Both the position numbers and the translations under genes were made by a program. This document shows positions 11,549 through 18,967 of a stretch of DNA of 64,000 nucleotides, piece after piece (the stretch's first letter is position 1; each line of letters begins with the position of its first letter). Below the pieces are notes generated by a model. The model was not told the origin of the DNA. It saw only the letters and a list, made by a program, of their open reading frames with translations, and searched no databases. The DNA is from Kordiimonas marina (GTDB taxonomy: Bacteria; Pseudomonadota; Alphaproteobacteria; Sphingomonadales; Kordiimonadaceae), in NCBI RefSeq assembly GCF_023006325.1, contig NZ_JAINDF010000001.1, positions 54,863 to 118,862 on the forward strand. The letters are read 5' to 3'.

Positions 11549-12358
11549 TCAGAACGGCCAAAGCTTGCTGAGCCAGGAGCCTTTCTTGGCTTCCGGCTTC
11601 ATGTTCTTGCCGCTCAGGAGATTATAGCTGTAACGGTACCATTTGCTGCCCGGGAAGTTGTGGCCGAGCACGGCTGCCGCCATCTTGGCTTCGTCATAGA
11701 TGCCAAGCGCCAGGTAGCATTCGACCAGACGGTGCAGGGCTTCAGGCACATGGCTGGTGGTCTGATAGGTTTCCACCACATGGCGGAAGCGGATCACAGC
11801 CGCCAGATATTCCTGCCGCTTTTCATAGAAACGGCCGATTTCCATATCCTTGCCGGCAAGGTGATCATGCGCCAGCGCCAGCTTCAGCTTGGCATCGCGG
11901 GCATAATCGCTGTTCGGATAACGGCGGATAACCTCTGTGAGGGCCTTTTCGGCTTCCTCGGTCTTGGCCTGGTCCCGCCCGACATCGGACACCTGCTCAT
12001 ACTGGCAGAGCGCGATGAGATAATAAGCATACGGCGCCGAACGGTTACCCGGGTGCAGCTGCAGGAAGCGCTGCGCCGCCAGGATCGCGTCGTCATAATT
12101 GTTGGCCATATAGTTGGAATAGGCCGCCATCAGCTGCGCCCGGCGGGCCCACACCGAATAGGGGTGCTGGCGCTCTACCTCATCGAAAGCTTTGGCTGCG
12201 AACTTGTAATGGTGTTTCTGAAGCTGGTCCTGCGCCAGGTTATAGAGGACATCGACATCCCGCGCGACATAGCGGTCTTCGTCATCTTTGGAGCTACAGG
12301 CAACCAGGCCCAATACCATCAAACTCAAAACGGATTTCTTCAGCCACTCTGCTGTCAT
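11549..12358 (-). CDS. bamD: Outer membrane assembly lipoprotein BamD
   Basis: Lipoprotein of the BAM complex that inserts beta-barrel proteins into the outer membrane. The protein has 269 residues. The start at 12358 is supported by GGAG six bases upstream; the frame's earlier ATG at 12400 lacks such support. The signal peptide is followed by a lipobox ending in Cys21 (LGLVAC). About five TPR-like repeats follow (for example YNLAQDQLQKHHYKFAAKAF and YANDYDDAILAAQRFLQLHP-like units), as in the BamD/ComL family. It heads the bamD-recN-ligA string. Confidence 0.93.
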   Translation of the reverse strand: MTAEWLKKSVLSLMVLGLVACSSKDDEDRYVARDVDVLYNLAQDQLQKHHYKFAAKAFDEVERQHPYSVWARRAQLMAAYSNYMANNYDDAILAAQRFLQLHPGNRSAPYAYYLIALCQYEQVSDVGRDQAKTEEAEKALTEVIRRYPNSDYARDAKLKLALAHDHLAGKDMEIGRFYEKRQEYLAAVIRFRHVVETYQTTSHVPEALHRLVECYLALGIYDEAKMAAAVLGHNFPGSKWYRYSYNLLSGKNMKPEAKKGSWLSKLWPF

Positions 12359-12420
12359 GTCAGCTCCATGTCCCGCTCGCACGCGTGTATTGTGAACCAA
12401 ATGCGTGCTTGCAATTCCCC

Positions 12421-12497
12421 CATAAGGTTGTACCTTTAACCTTATGCAACTTTCAGTATTATTTTACACTCTTTCGAGTGAACCGCTCCCGCGAGCG
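12421..12497. promoter_or_regulatory. Cluster of three inverted repeats between bamD and the XRE gene
   Basis: Three adjacent palindromes occupy the divergent intergenic region: CATAAGGTT (12421-12429) with AACCTTATG (12438-12446); CACTC-TTTC-GAGTG (12467-12480); and CGCTC-CCGC-GAGCG (12484-12497). They could be operators for the adjacent XRE regulator or structures in the bamD leader. No hexamers convincing enough to call a promoter were found. Confidence 0.4.
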
Positions 12498-12569
12498 CAG
12501 GCGCATTCTCTAGCACAGGATAAAGCAAGCGCCAACGGAGAATAACCACCTTGCGACAGGAGAGTTTCT

Positions 12570-12977
12570 ATGCGGCAACATCATGACGAAAGTATGGACA
12601 TTGCCACACTGTCGGCCCGAAAAGCCGACCTGATCGACAAGCATGTGGGTCAACGCCTCAGAGACCGCCGCCGACTTCTCGATATGTCGCAGCAGGATAT
12701 CGCCAATATTCTCGGCATTTCCTATCAGCAGGTGCAGAAATATGAAAGCGGCCTCAACCGCATCAGCGCTGGCCGGCTGTACCTTCTCGCCCACATCATG
12801 CGGACGGAAGTCGGCTATTTTTACGAAGGCTTACCACCTGGGGATGAGCTCTTGAACGGCCGCATCAGTGAAGCCGACCTTATCATCCCCGACCTGGACA
12901 CATTGCCGAACGTCAATGTCCGCGATGCCCTGACCGATCTCGTCCGCGCCATCAAGGACAGCAAAATGATGCGATGA
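12570..12977 (+). CDS. XRE family helix-turn-helix transcriptional regulator
   Basis: DNA-binding regulator of 135 residues. AGGAG seven bases before ATG 12570 fixes the start. A Cro/C1-type HTH spans about residues 25-80 (RLRDRRRLLDMSQQDIANIL then YQQVQKYESGLNRISAGRL), the common alphaproteobacterial SinR-like type. The C-terminal 50 residues are acidic and lack a recognisable ligand domain. It is divergent from bamD across the palindrome cluster, which suggests autoregulation (inference). Its target genes are unknown. Confidence 0.85.
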   Translation: MRQHHDESMDIATLSARKADLIDKHVGQRLRDRRRLLDMSQQDIANILGISYQQVQKYESGLNRISAGRLYLLAHIMRTEVGYFYEGLPPGDELLNGRISEADLIIPDLDTLPNVNVRDALTDLVRAIKDSKMMR

Positions 12978-13010
12978 CCCCCTAACCCCATAAGAGGCCC
13001 CCTTAAAATA

Positions 13011-13042
13011 AAAAAACCGCCTATCATCGGGCGGCTTTTTTA
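13011..13042. terminator. Bidirectional rho-independent terminator
   Basis: CCGCC (13017-13021) pairs with GGCGG (13030-13034). A-runs on the left and T-runs on the right extend the stem. It serves the XRE gene on plus and ilvE on minus, which converge here. Confidence 0.8.
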
Positions 13043-13062
13043 TGTTTGGCTAAGCCGGATGC

Positions 13063-13935
13063 CTAAGCGCGGACGCAGGCGTCATAGTCCAGCATCAGGG
13101 TCTTGGTGATCTCACCAACCTCGAACCGGTACGGGCCGATTTCGCTGAGCGGGGTTACCTCGGCGGCGGAACCGGTCAGGAACGCCTGTTCAAAGCCTTC
13201 CATTTCTTCCGGCATGATCGCGCGTTCGATAACCTTGATACCGCGCTTCTTCGCGAGGCCGATCACGGTCCGGCGGGTGATGCCATCAAGGAAACAATCC
13301 GGCTTCGGCGTGTGGATTTCACCGTCTTTGATGAAAAAGACGTTGGCGCCGGTGGCTTCCGCCACCTGCCCGCGATAATCGAACATCAGCGCATCATCAA
13401 AGCCCTTGGCTTCGGCCGCGTGCTTCGACAGCGTGCAGATCATGTAAAGGCCGGAGGCTTTCGCCTTGACGGGCGCGCATTCAGGCGCAGGCCGACGCCA
13501 ATCGGAAATATCGAGTCTCAGGCCCTTCATCCGCGCTTCGGGCGAGAAATAGGACGGCCATTCCCAAACCGCGATCGCAGCATGGATCGTGTTCTTCTGC
13601 GCAGAAACACCCATCATCTCGCTGCCGCGCCAGATAACCGGCCGCAGGTACGCATCCACGAGATTGTTCTTCACCAGGGCTTCTTTACAGGCGTCACTGA
13701 CCTGTTCCTGCGTGAAGGGGACTTCCATGCCCAAGGTCTTGGCGGAATAGAACAACCGCTCGGTATGTTCATCCAGCTTGAAGATCTTGCCGCCATAGGC
13801 GCGCTGGCCTTCAAAAACTGCGCCCGCGTAGTGCAGCGCGTGGGTTAACACATGGACTTTACACTCTCGCCACGGCCGGAATTCACCATCCATCCAGATC
13901 CAACCATCGCGGTCATCATACGGCGCAGATGCCAT
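13063..13935 (-). CDS. ilvE: Branched-chain amino acid aminotransferase
   Basis: PLP enzyme making the last step of valine, leucine and isoleucine synthesis. The protein has 290 residues of fold-type IV. The N-terminus has the usual GWIWMDGEF and HALHYAGAVFEGQRAY pattern. Lys159 in VKAKASGLYM aligns with the PLP-binding lysine of E. coli IlvE. EATGANVFFIKDG and LDGITRRTVI are also family marks. It is divergent from the petP-like gene, a pairing seen in other alphaproteobacteria. The shared 124-bp region holds repeated ATTATGTC sites. Confidence 0.93.
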   Translation of the reverse strand: MASAPYDDRDGWIWMDGEFRPWRECKVHVLTHALHYAGAVFEGQRAYGGKIFKLDEHTERLFYSAKTLGMEVPFTQEQVSDACKEALVKNNLVDAYLRPVIWRGSEMMGVSAQKNTIHAAIAVWEWPSYFSPEARMKGLRLDISDWRRPAPECAPVKAKASGLYMICTLSKHAAEAKGFDDALMFDYRGQVAEATGANVFFIKDGEIHTPKPDCFLDGITRRTVIGLAKKRGIKVIERAIMPEEMEGFEQAFLTGSAAEVTPLSEIGPYRFEVGEITKTLMLDYDACVRA

Positions 13936-13963
13936 TCTTTAATCTCCAAACACCCTGGACATA

Positions 13964-14036
13964 TAACATTATGTCGTTTTTAACTTGATCTCAGTAACAT
14001 TATGTCTTTAATATGTCAATAAGGCTGACATAATTT
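13964..14036. promoter_or_regulatory. Repeated ATTATGTC operator sites and petP promoter candidate
   Basis: TAACATTATGTC occurs twice in direct orientation at 13964-13975 and 13995-14006, 31 bp apart. The inverse GACATAAT lies at 14027-14034. On the plus strand a promoter-like pair TTGATC (13985-13990) and TAATAT (14009-14014), with an 18-bp spacer, brackets the second copy. That is the expected geometry for MarR autorepression. The region may also control ilvE. Confidence 0.5.
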
Positions 14037-14059
14037 ACTGATTGATTTATCATCGAACG

Positions 14060-14548
14060 ATGCAACGCAAATTACCTCATTCGAACCTATATCTACGCGA
14101 GGAAGAACTCCGGCGCGGAATCGAGCTTTTATACTTTGCTTACCGCGATTTCACCAAGGATCCAGATGACATTCTGGCGCAGTCCGGCTTTGGCCGGGCG
14201 CATCACCGGGTGCTCTATTTCGTCGGACGCAACCCAGGGACAACCGTGTCTGGGCTCCTGGGGCTTCTGCGCATCACCAAGCAGAGCCTGAGCCGGGTGC
14301 TCGGCCAGCTTGTCGATGAAGGCTATGTTGAACAGAAGCCGGGCGAAGTGGACCGCCGCCAACGTCTCCTGTATCTGACCGACAAAGGCGAGGACTTCGA
14401 AAAGAAGCTGTTCGCCACCCAGCGCAACCGCGTCGCCGAAGCCTACAAGAAGGCCGGACCGGAAGCAGTGGCCGGTTTCTGGGAGGTTCTTCTCAATATT
14501 GTTGACGAAGACCAACGCGACACAGTTCTAAGACAGATTGAAAAATAA
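14060..14548 (+). CDS. petP: MarR family transcriptional regulator, PetP-like
   Basis: Winged-helix regulator of 162 residues. The block LREEELRRGIELLYFAYRDF and GFGRAHHRVLYFVGRNPG are hallmarks of the PetP group. The DNA-binding wing is around LRITKQSLSRVLGQLVDEGY and DRRQRLLYLTDKG. In Rhodobacter capsulatus petP is paired with petR and affects cytochrome bc1 expression. Here no petR-like response regulator follows. ATG 14060 is preferred over an in-frame TTG at 14042; neither has a clear ribosome site. ATTATGTC repeats lie just upstream. Confidence 0.8.
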   Translation: MQRKLPHSNLYLREEELRRGIELLYFAYRDFTKDPDDILAQSGFGRAHHRVLYFVGRNPGTTVSGLLGLLRITKQSLSRVLGQLVDEGYVEQKPGEVDRRQRLLYLTDKGEDFEKKLFATQRNRVAEAYKKAGPEAVAGFWEVLLNIVDEDQRDTVLRQIEK

Positions 14549-14572
14549 CCGCGTCCAGGGCATCCTTACCGT

Positions 14573-15160
14573 ATGACCCCGGCCCACAGCATAGCGACCA
14601 GTAACAAGATCAGCCCAGAATTCACCCCGTTTCTGGCCTGCTGGCAGGCCTTGCCGCGATCCAGACACCCCTTTCTGCCCGCCAGGTCTGACTGCACACC
14701 GGCACGTCTTGGCCCTTTCCTGCCCAATATCGGGATCGGGCTCCATCAAGGGCCGGGGAAAATGGAGGTGCTTTATTACGGCAGTGTGCTGGAGCAGGTT
14801 TCGGGCCTCAAGGTTACAGGCATGAACTATTACGACCTGCTGCCTGAAGTTTTCCGCTCGCCGCTCATGAAATTCCACCACCTCCTCTTCTCCACCCCCT
14901 GCGGCGCCTATATCGCCGATTTCGTGAAAACAGAGGCCGGCAACCAATATCTGTATGAGTCGCTCCAGTTTCCGCTGACCGACGACAAGGGCACACCGAC
15001 CTATCTTCTGCTCTATGGCCTCGGGCGCAAGCCCTTCACGGACAAGACAGACCGTAACATCGAAGGCATCGGACGCAGGGCGATCAAGGAAATGCATTAT
15101 CTGGACATTGGGGCCGGTGCCCCTTCAGCCCGGATTGAGGATTTTATCTTTTACCGCTGA
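14573..15160 (+). CDS. PAS_5-like protein, first of a tandem pair
   Basis: Probable cytoplasmic sensory protein of 195 residues, resembling the PAS_5 (DUF1388-type) family of alphaproteobacteria. There is no signal peptide or membrane helix. Shared features with its neighbour are the N-terminal 'FLPARSDCTPARLGPFLPNI' type block, NYYDLLP, KFHHLLFSTPCGA, a LYGLGRKPF strand, and a nearly identical C-terminus (HYLDIGAGAPSARIEDFIF). A PAS-type ligand or protein-interaction role is inferred from the family; no output domain is present. It follows the petP-like gene by 24 bp and may be co-transcribed. Confidence 0.65.
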   Translation: MTPAHSIATSNKISPEFTPFLACWQALPRSRHPFLPARSDCTPARLGPFLPNIGIGLHQGPGKMEVLYYGSVLEQVSGLKVTGMNYYDLLPEVFRSPLMKFHHLLFSTPCGAYIADFVKTEAGNQYLYESLQFPLTDDKGTPTYLLLYGLGRKPFTDKTDRNIEGIGRRAIKEMHYLDIGAGAPSARIEDFIFYR

Positions 15161-15259
15161 GGGAGGCCGCTTCCGCCGCTGGCGAAGAATGGCCGAACGA
15201 TGCTACGATACCGCTGCTCACCGCGCATGAGCGACTGAGCCCACAAGGAAGGCGCGCCA

Positions 15260-15820
15260 ATGTTTGTGCCCAACCCAGAGTTCGATGCTTTCTACAACGC
15301 CTGGCGCAGACTGCCCCGGCGAGCGCACGACTTACTGCCGAGCCGGAGCGACGTCGGACCGGATACCTTCCCTGGGCTATTGCCCTTCATGGCGCTCACG
15401 GAAATGCTTGGCCCCTGCTACCTCCATATATTTTATGCCGGCAGCGGCTTTGAGCGGAACGCAGGCCTGCCGATCGCCGACCAGAATTATTACGACCTGC
15501 TGCCCTTGGAGTTCCATAAACCCATGGCCAAGTTCCATGAAATTCTATTGGAAACCCCTTGTGGCGCGGAGGTCAGTGATATCATCGTCACGAGCCAGGG
15601 CAGCCGGTATCTCCATGAAACCATGCAGTTGCCGCTTGTGGATGACGACGGCGACGTCCGCTTCCTGATGGCCTACGGCCTCGGCCGCAAACCCTTTGAG
15701 GATGCCAGCAGCCGGACACGGGAAAGCCATAGCCCCGGCAACATCAAGGAACTGCATTATCTGGATATTGGCGCTGGTGCCCCTTCAGCGCGGATTGAGG
15801 ATTTCATCTTTCATCGTTAG
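15260..15820 (+). CDS. PAS_5-like protein, second of a tandem pair
   Basis: Paralogue of the preceding gene, 186 residues. AAGGAAGG about nine bases upstream supports ATG 15260. The N-terminal two-thirds differ considerably from the first copy, but NYYDLLP, KFHEILLETPCGAEVSD, YLHETMQLPLVDDDGD and LGRKPFEDA align. The last 20 or so residues match apart from one. As in the first copy there is no effector domain. A role as small PAS sensors acting through partners is inference. Confidence 0.65.
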   Translation: MFVPNPEFDAFYNAWRRLPRRAHDLLPSRSDVGPDTFPGLLPFMALTEMLGPCYLHIFYAGSGFERNAGLPIADQNYYDLLPLEFHKPMAKFHEILLETPCGAEVSDIIVTSQGSRYLHETMQLPLVDDDGDVRFLMAYGLGRKPFEDASSRTRESHSPGNIKELHYLDIGAGAPSARIEDFIFHR

Positions 15821-15887
15821 CTGCTATGACGCCGTAACGTCAGCTGATGTCTGACACATCATCTTCATCTGCATAGAGGACCCTGGC

Positions 15888-16538
15888 ATGACCATCGACG
15901 ACCGCCTGCGTGAAGGCTATCGCCACTTCCGCGACGTCATTTTTGAAGAAGACCGCCGCATTTATGAGGACCTGGCTGATTTCGGGCAGACGCCCCATAC
16001 GCTGGTCATCACCTGCTCCGACAGCCGGGTGATCGTGCAGCAGATCCTGAATGCGGGCCCCGGCGACCTGTTTGTGGTCAGGAACGTCGCCGCCATGGTG
16101 CCGCCTTATGAAACCGATGCCGGCTATCACGGTACATCGGCCGCGATCGAATTCGCGGTCACCGTGCTTGAAGTCGACAATGTGGTGGTCATGGGCCACG
16201 TCGGCTGCGGCGGTGTCGCCAATGTGGTTGACCATGCCCTGCCCGAGGAAAGCTTCGTCGGCCGCTGGATGCGTCCGCTGCAGGACTGGGCCAAGGACAA
16301 TGGCGACAGCTTCACCAAGGACCCGACCCTGCGCAAGCGCATCCTCGAACGCGCCGCGGTCAACCTGTCGATCGAGAATCTGAAAAGCTTCCCGTTCGTG
16401 GCCGAACGGGTCGAAGCCGGCACACTGAAGCTTTCGGGCCTTGTTTTCGATATCCGCAACGGCGACCTCGTCGAAGTGCTGGACCGGCGTGACACCAACT
16501 TCAACGTCCGCTCGGTGCTGGCGGACGCGGGTAAGTGA
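15888..16538 (+). CDS. Beta-class carbonic anhydrase
   Basis: Cytoplasmic zinc enzyme interconverting CO2 and bicarbonate, 216 residues. Zinc ligands are in place: Cys43 with the Asp45-Arg47 dyad in CSDSR, then His104 and Cys107 in GHVGCGG. The usual beta-CA core GDLFVVRNVAA and GTSAAIEFAVTVL lies between them. No signal peptide is seen. A small inverted repeat (TGATGT/ACATCA, 15845-15861) lies upstream. Its stop codon overlaps the GTG start of the following MazG-like gene, so translation is probably coupled. Confidence 0.93.
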   Translation: MTIDDRLREGYRHFRDVIFEEDRRIYEDLADFGQTPHTLVITCSDSRVIVQQILNAGPGDLFVVRNVAAMVPPYETDAGYHGTSAAIEFAVTVLEVDNVVVMGHVGCGGVANVVDHALPEESFVGRWMRPLQDWAKDNGDSFTKDPTLRKRILERAAVNLSIENLKSFPFVAERVEAGTLKLSGLVFDIRNGDLVEVLDRRDTNFNVRSVLADAGK

Positions 16539-16840
16539 ACCGCGAGACCCAACAAACCATTGCCACCTGGGCCGAAGAAACCTTCGGCCCGGTGGGCGAC
16601 CCTGCCGTCCTGGTGAAGCGCGCCCGCGTTGAACTGGATGAGCTTCTGGAAGCCGTCGAAGCCGGGGATACCCCGGAGACAGGCCGGGAGACAGCGGACA
16701 TCGCCATTCTCCTCTACCGGCTCATGGCGCTCTCGGGCCTCGATTTCGACGATGAAGTCACCGGTAAAATGGCGATCAACCGCGCCCGCACCTGGAAGCC
16801 CAAGGGCGACGGTACCGGCAGCCACGTCAAATCAGCCTGA
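16535..16840 (+). CDS. MazG-like nucleotide pyrophosphohydrolase domain protein
   Basis: Small all-alpha protein of 101 residues that probably hydrolyses a nucleoside triphosphate to monophosphate and pyrophosphate. The MazG-type metal motif is visible as ExxE (Glu33, Glu36) followed by ExxD (Glu52, Asp55) in RVELDELLEA and GRETADIAILLYRL. The closing INRARTW also fits the superfamily. It starts at GTG 16535, overlapping the TGA of the carbonic anhydrase gene by three bases. The substrate cannot be told from sequence. Confidence 0.75.
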   Translation: MNRETQQTIATWAEETFGPVGDPAVLVKRARVELDELLEAVEAGDTPETGRETADIAILLYRLMALSGLDFDDEVTGKMAINRARTWKPKGDGTGSHVKSA

Positions 16841-16916
16841 CGTCCTCAGTCCAGTCACATAACGGTGTAAGCCCACACCCTGCCCTTGCCAGTTTCCCGT
16901 CTGCTGCCTAAGCTCG

Positions 16917-16932
16917 CTGACTAGTTAGTCAG
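16917..16932. promoter_or_regulatory. Palindrome upstream of the M28 peptidase gene
   Basis: CTGACTA (16917-16923) and TAGTCAG (16926-16932) form a near-perfect palindrome. It lies directly before the GGGGGAAA ribosome site of the peptidase gene. It could be an operator or a leader hairpin that affects translation. Confidence 0.4.
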
Positions 16933-16942
16933 GGGGAAACAT

Positions 16943-18967
16943 ATGACTGGGAAATTCGCCACTTTCGCCGCCATGCTGATGATGGGGACGACCACCGCCC
17001 ATGCCGACGCGCTCACCGACCTGATGCCGACGGCTGAACTGAAAGCGGTCGCGGCAGAGACCTCCGGTGCGCTGGCGAAACGGAACCTGGACCGCATCAC
17101 GCTCTATCATCGCATGCGCGGCAGTGACCAGTTCAATGAAGCCGCCCAGTATGTGTATGACCAACTAGTGGCCTATGGCTATGACACCGCTGAGATCCTG
17201 CGTTTCCCGGCGGACGGCAAAACCATGTTCGGCACCCAGAAATCCCGCCCCGCCTGGCAGGTCGATTTCGCCGAACTGTGGGAAGTGAAAGACGAAGGCG
17301 GCAAGGAAGTCCGCGTCCACAAGCTGGGCGACTGGGCGGCACGCCCCCTCACCCTCGCCGAAGATAGCGACAGCGCGGACGTCAGCGCCAACCTCGTCGA
17401 TATCGGCGCGGGCACCGCGGATGCCGATTACGCCCGCAAAAACATCCGCGGCAAGATCGTGCTGACCTCCAGCCAGCCGGACGCGGTGGAGGCGCTCGCG
17501 CTTCAGAAATATGGCGCTGTGGGCATCCTCTCCTACGCCGCCAACCAGAAGACCGGCTGGTGGAAGCTGGACGACAGCCTGGTGCGCTGGGGCCATATGT
17601 CCAGCTTCCGTGGCTATAAGGCCTTCGCCTTCATGACCAGCCTCGGCGAAGCCCGCAAACTGCAGGCGCGGCTGAAGGCGGGGGAGAGCGTCCGCTTCCA
17701 TGCCAAGGTGGAAGCCCGGCGCGAGCCCGGCGAATACCGTATCGTCACCGCCACCATTCCCGGCAGCGACCCCAAGCTCAAGCATGAGGAAATCGCCTTC
17801 AGCTGCCACCTGGACCATCCGCGCCCCGGCGCGAACGATAACGCCAGCGGCTGTGTGGCCATCCTTGAAGCCGCACGGGTACTGAAGCGGCTAGTGGCCG
17901 AAGGCACGATCCCGGCGCCCAAGCGCACGATCCGCTTCCTGTGGCCAGCGGAAATCGAATCGACCACCGTCATGCTGAACGCCCGGCCGGACCTCGCCGC
18001 CCGCATCAAACACGTCATCCATATGGATATGGTCGGCGGCAACCAGGCCACCAAGTCAGTGTTCCGGGTCTCGCGCGGACCGAAAAGCGCCGCCGACATT
18101 TCCGGCGACATCGCCTGGGCCATTACCGATTTCGTCAATGAGAACACCCAGGCCTTCGCCGACGGCGAGGACACGGACTTCCCGCTCCTCTCCCCCGAAG
18201 GCACGCGCAACCCGCAGAGCGCGCTCAAGGAATGGATCTCCCTCGGCAGCGACCATGATGTCTTCGCCGCGGGCAGTTGGCGCATTCCGGTGACCTACCT
18301 GCATGACTGGCCGGATATCTATATCCACACCAACAAGGATGTGGCCGCCAATATCGACCCGACCAAGCTGAAACGCGCCGCCTTCATCGGCGTGGTGCAG
18401 GCGGAAATCCTCGCCACGCTCACCGATGCGGACAGCGCAAAGCTGATTGCGCTCGACCGCCCCGCCGTGGTGGCACGCGCGAGTGACCTGATGGCCAAAG
18501 CCCGTGATTATGACGCCGGGGACCAGGCCGCCGCGAGCCGCGGCCACTGGGCGACGGAAGCCCGCATCACCCGCAGCATCAAGGGCTATGCGCCCGAGGC
18601 CGACACCAAGGGCCTGACCACGCTGGCGAGCGGCATGCGGAAGCTGACAGGAATCAAGGAAGACACGGGCGTGAGGGTCGTGCCCGGCCCGGTCTATACC
18701 CATAACCCGGCCATCAAGGGCATCATGAGCGTGTTCGGCTATAGCTATCTTGAGGACAAGCTGGGCGCGGACAAGGTCGCCAAGCTGACCCTAATGCAAG
18801 CCGACAATGGCGAGGAAGTCTCCTATGAGGCGCTCAATTTCGTCAACGGCCAGCGCAGTGTCGCCGACATTCATGACCTGCTGGTCGCCGAATTCGGCCC
18901 CGTGCCGATGGATGCGCTGAAGGAATATCTGGCCGCCCTCGCCAGCATTGGCGTGGTAAGCACCTGA
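16943..18967 (+). CDS. Secreted M28 family zinc peptidase with PA-like insert
   Basis: Probable periplasmic aminopeptidase of 674 residues. A signal peptide ends near AHA-DA (about residue 21). A protease-associated-like region lies at about 100-250. The co-catalytic zinc site is readable as His289 (SCHLDHPRPGANDNASG), bridging Asp299, Glu337 (WPAEIES), Asp362 (HMDMVGG) and His462 (YIHTNKD). The usual EE pair is E-I-E here, so the general base may be displaced. A C-terminal extension of about 180 residues has a winged-helix-like end (EVSYEALNFVNGQRSVADI). It overlaps the next gene by one base. Confidence 0.82.
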   Translation: MTGKFATFAAMLMMGTTTAHADALTDLMPTAELKAVAAETSGALAKRNLDRITLYHRMRGSDQFNEAAQYVYDQLVAYGYDTAEILRFPADGKTMFGTQKSRPAWQVDFAELWEVKDEGGKEVRVHKLGDWAARPLTLAEDSDSADVSANLVDIGAGTADADYARKNIRGKIVLTSSQPDAVEALALQKYGAVGILSYAANQKTGWWKLDDSLVRWGHMSSFRGYKAFAFMTSLGEARKLQARLKAGESVRFHAKVEARREPGEYRIVTATIPGSDPKLKHEEIAFSCHLDHPRPGANDNASGCVAILEAARVLKRLVAEGTIPAPKRTIRFLWPAEIESTTVMLNARPDLAARIKHVIHMDMVGGNQATKSVFRVSRGPKSAADISGDIAWAITDFVNENTQAFADGEDTDFPLLSPEGTRNPQSALKEWISLGSDHDVFAAGSWRIPVTYLHDWPDIYIHTNKDVAANIDPTKLKRAAFIGVVQAEILATLTDADSAKLIALDRPAVVARASDLMAKARDYDAGDQAAASRGHWATEARITRSIKGYAPEADTKGLTTLASGMRKLTGIKEDTGVRVVPGPVYTHNPAIKGIMSVFGYSYLEDKLGADKVAKLTLMQADNGEEVSYEALNFVNGQRSVADIHDLLVAEFGPVPMDALKEYLAALASIGVVST

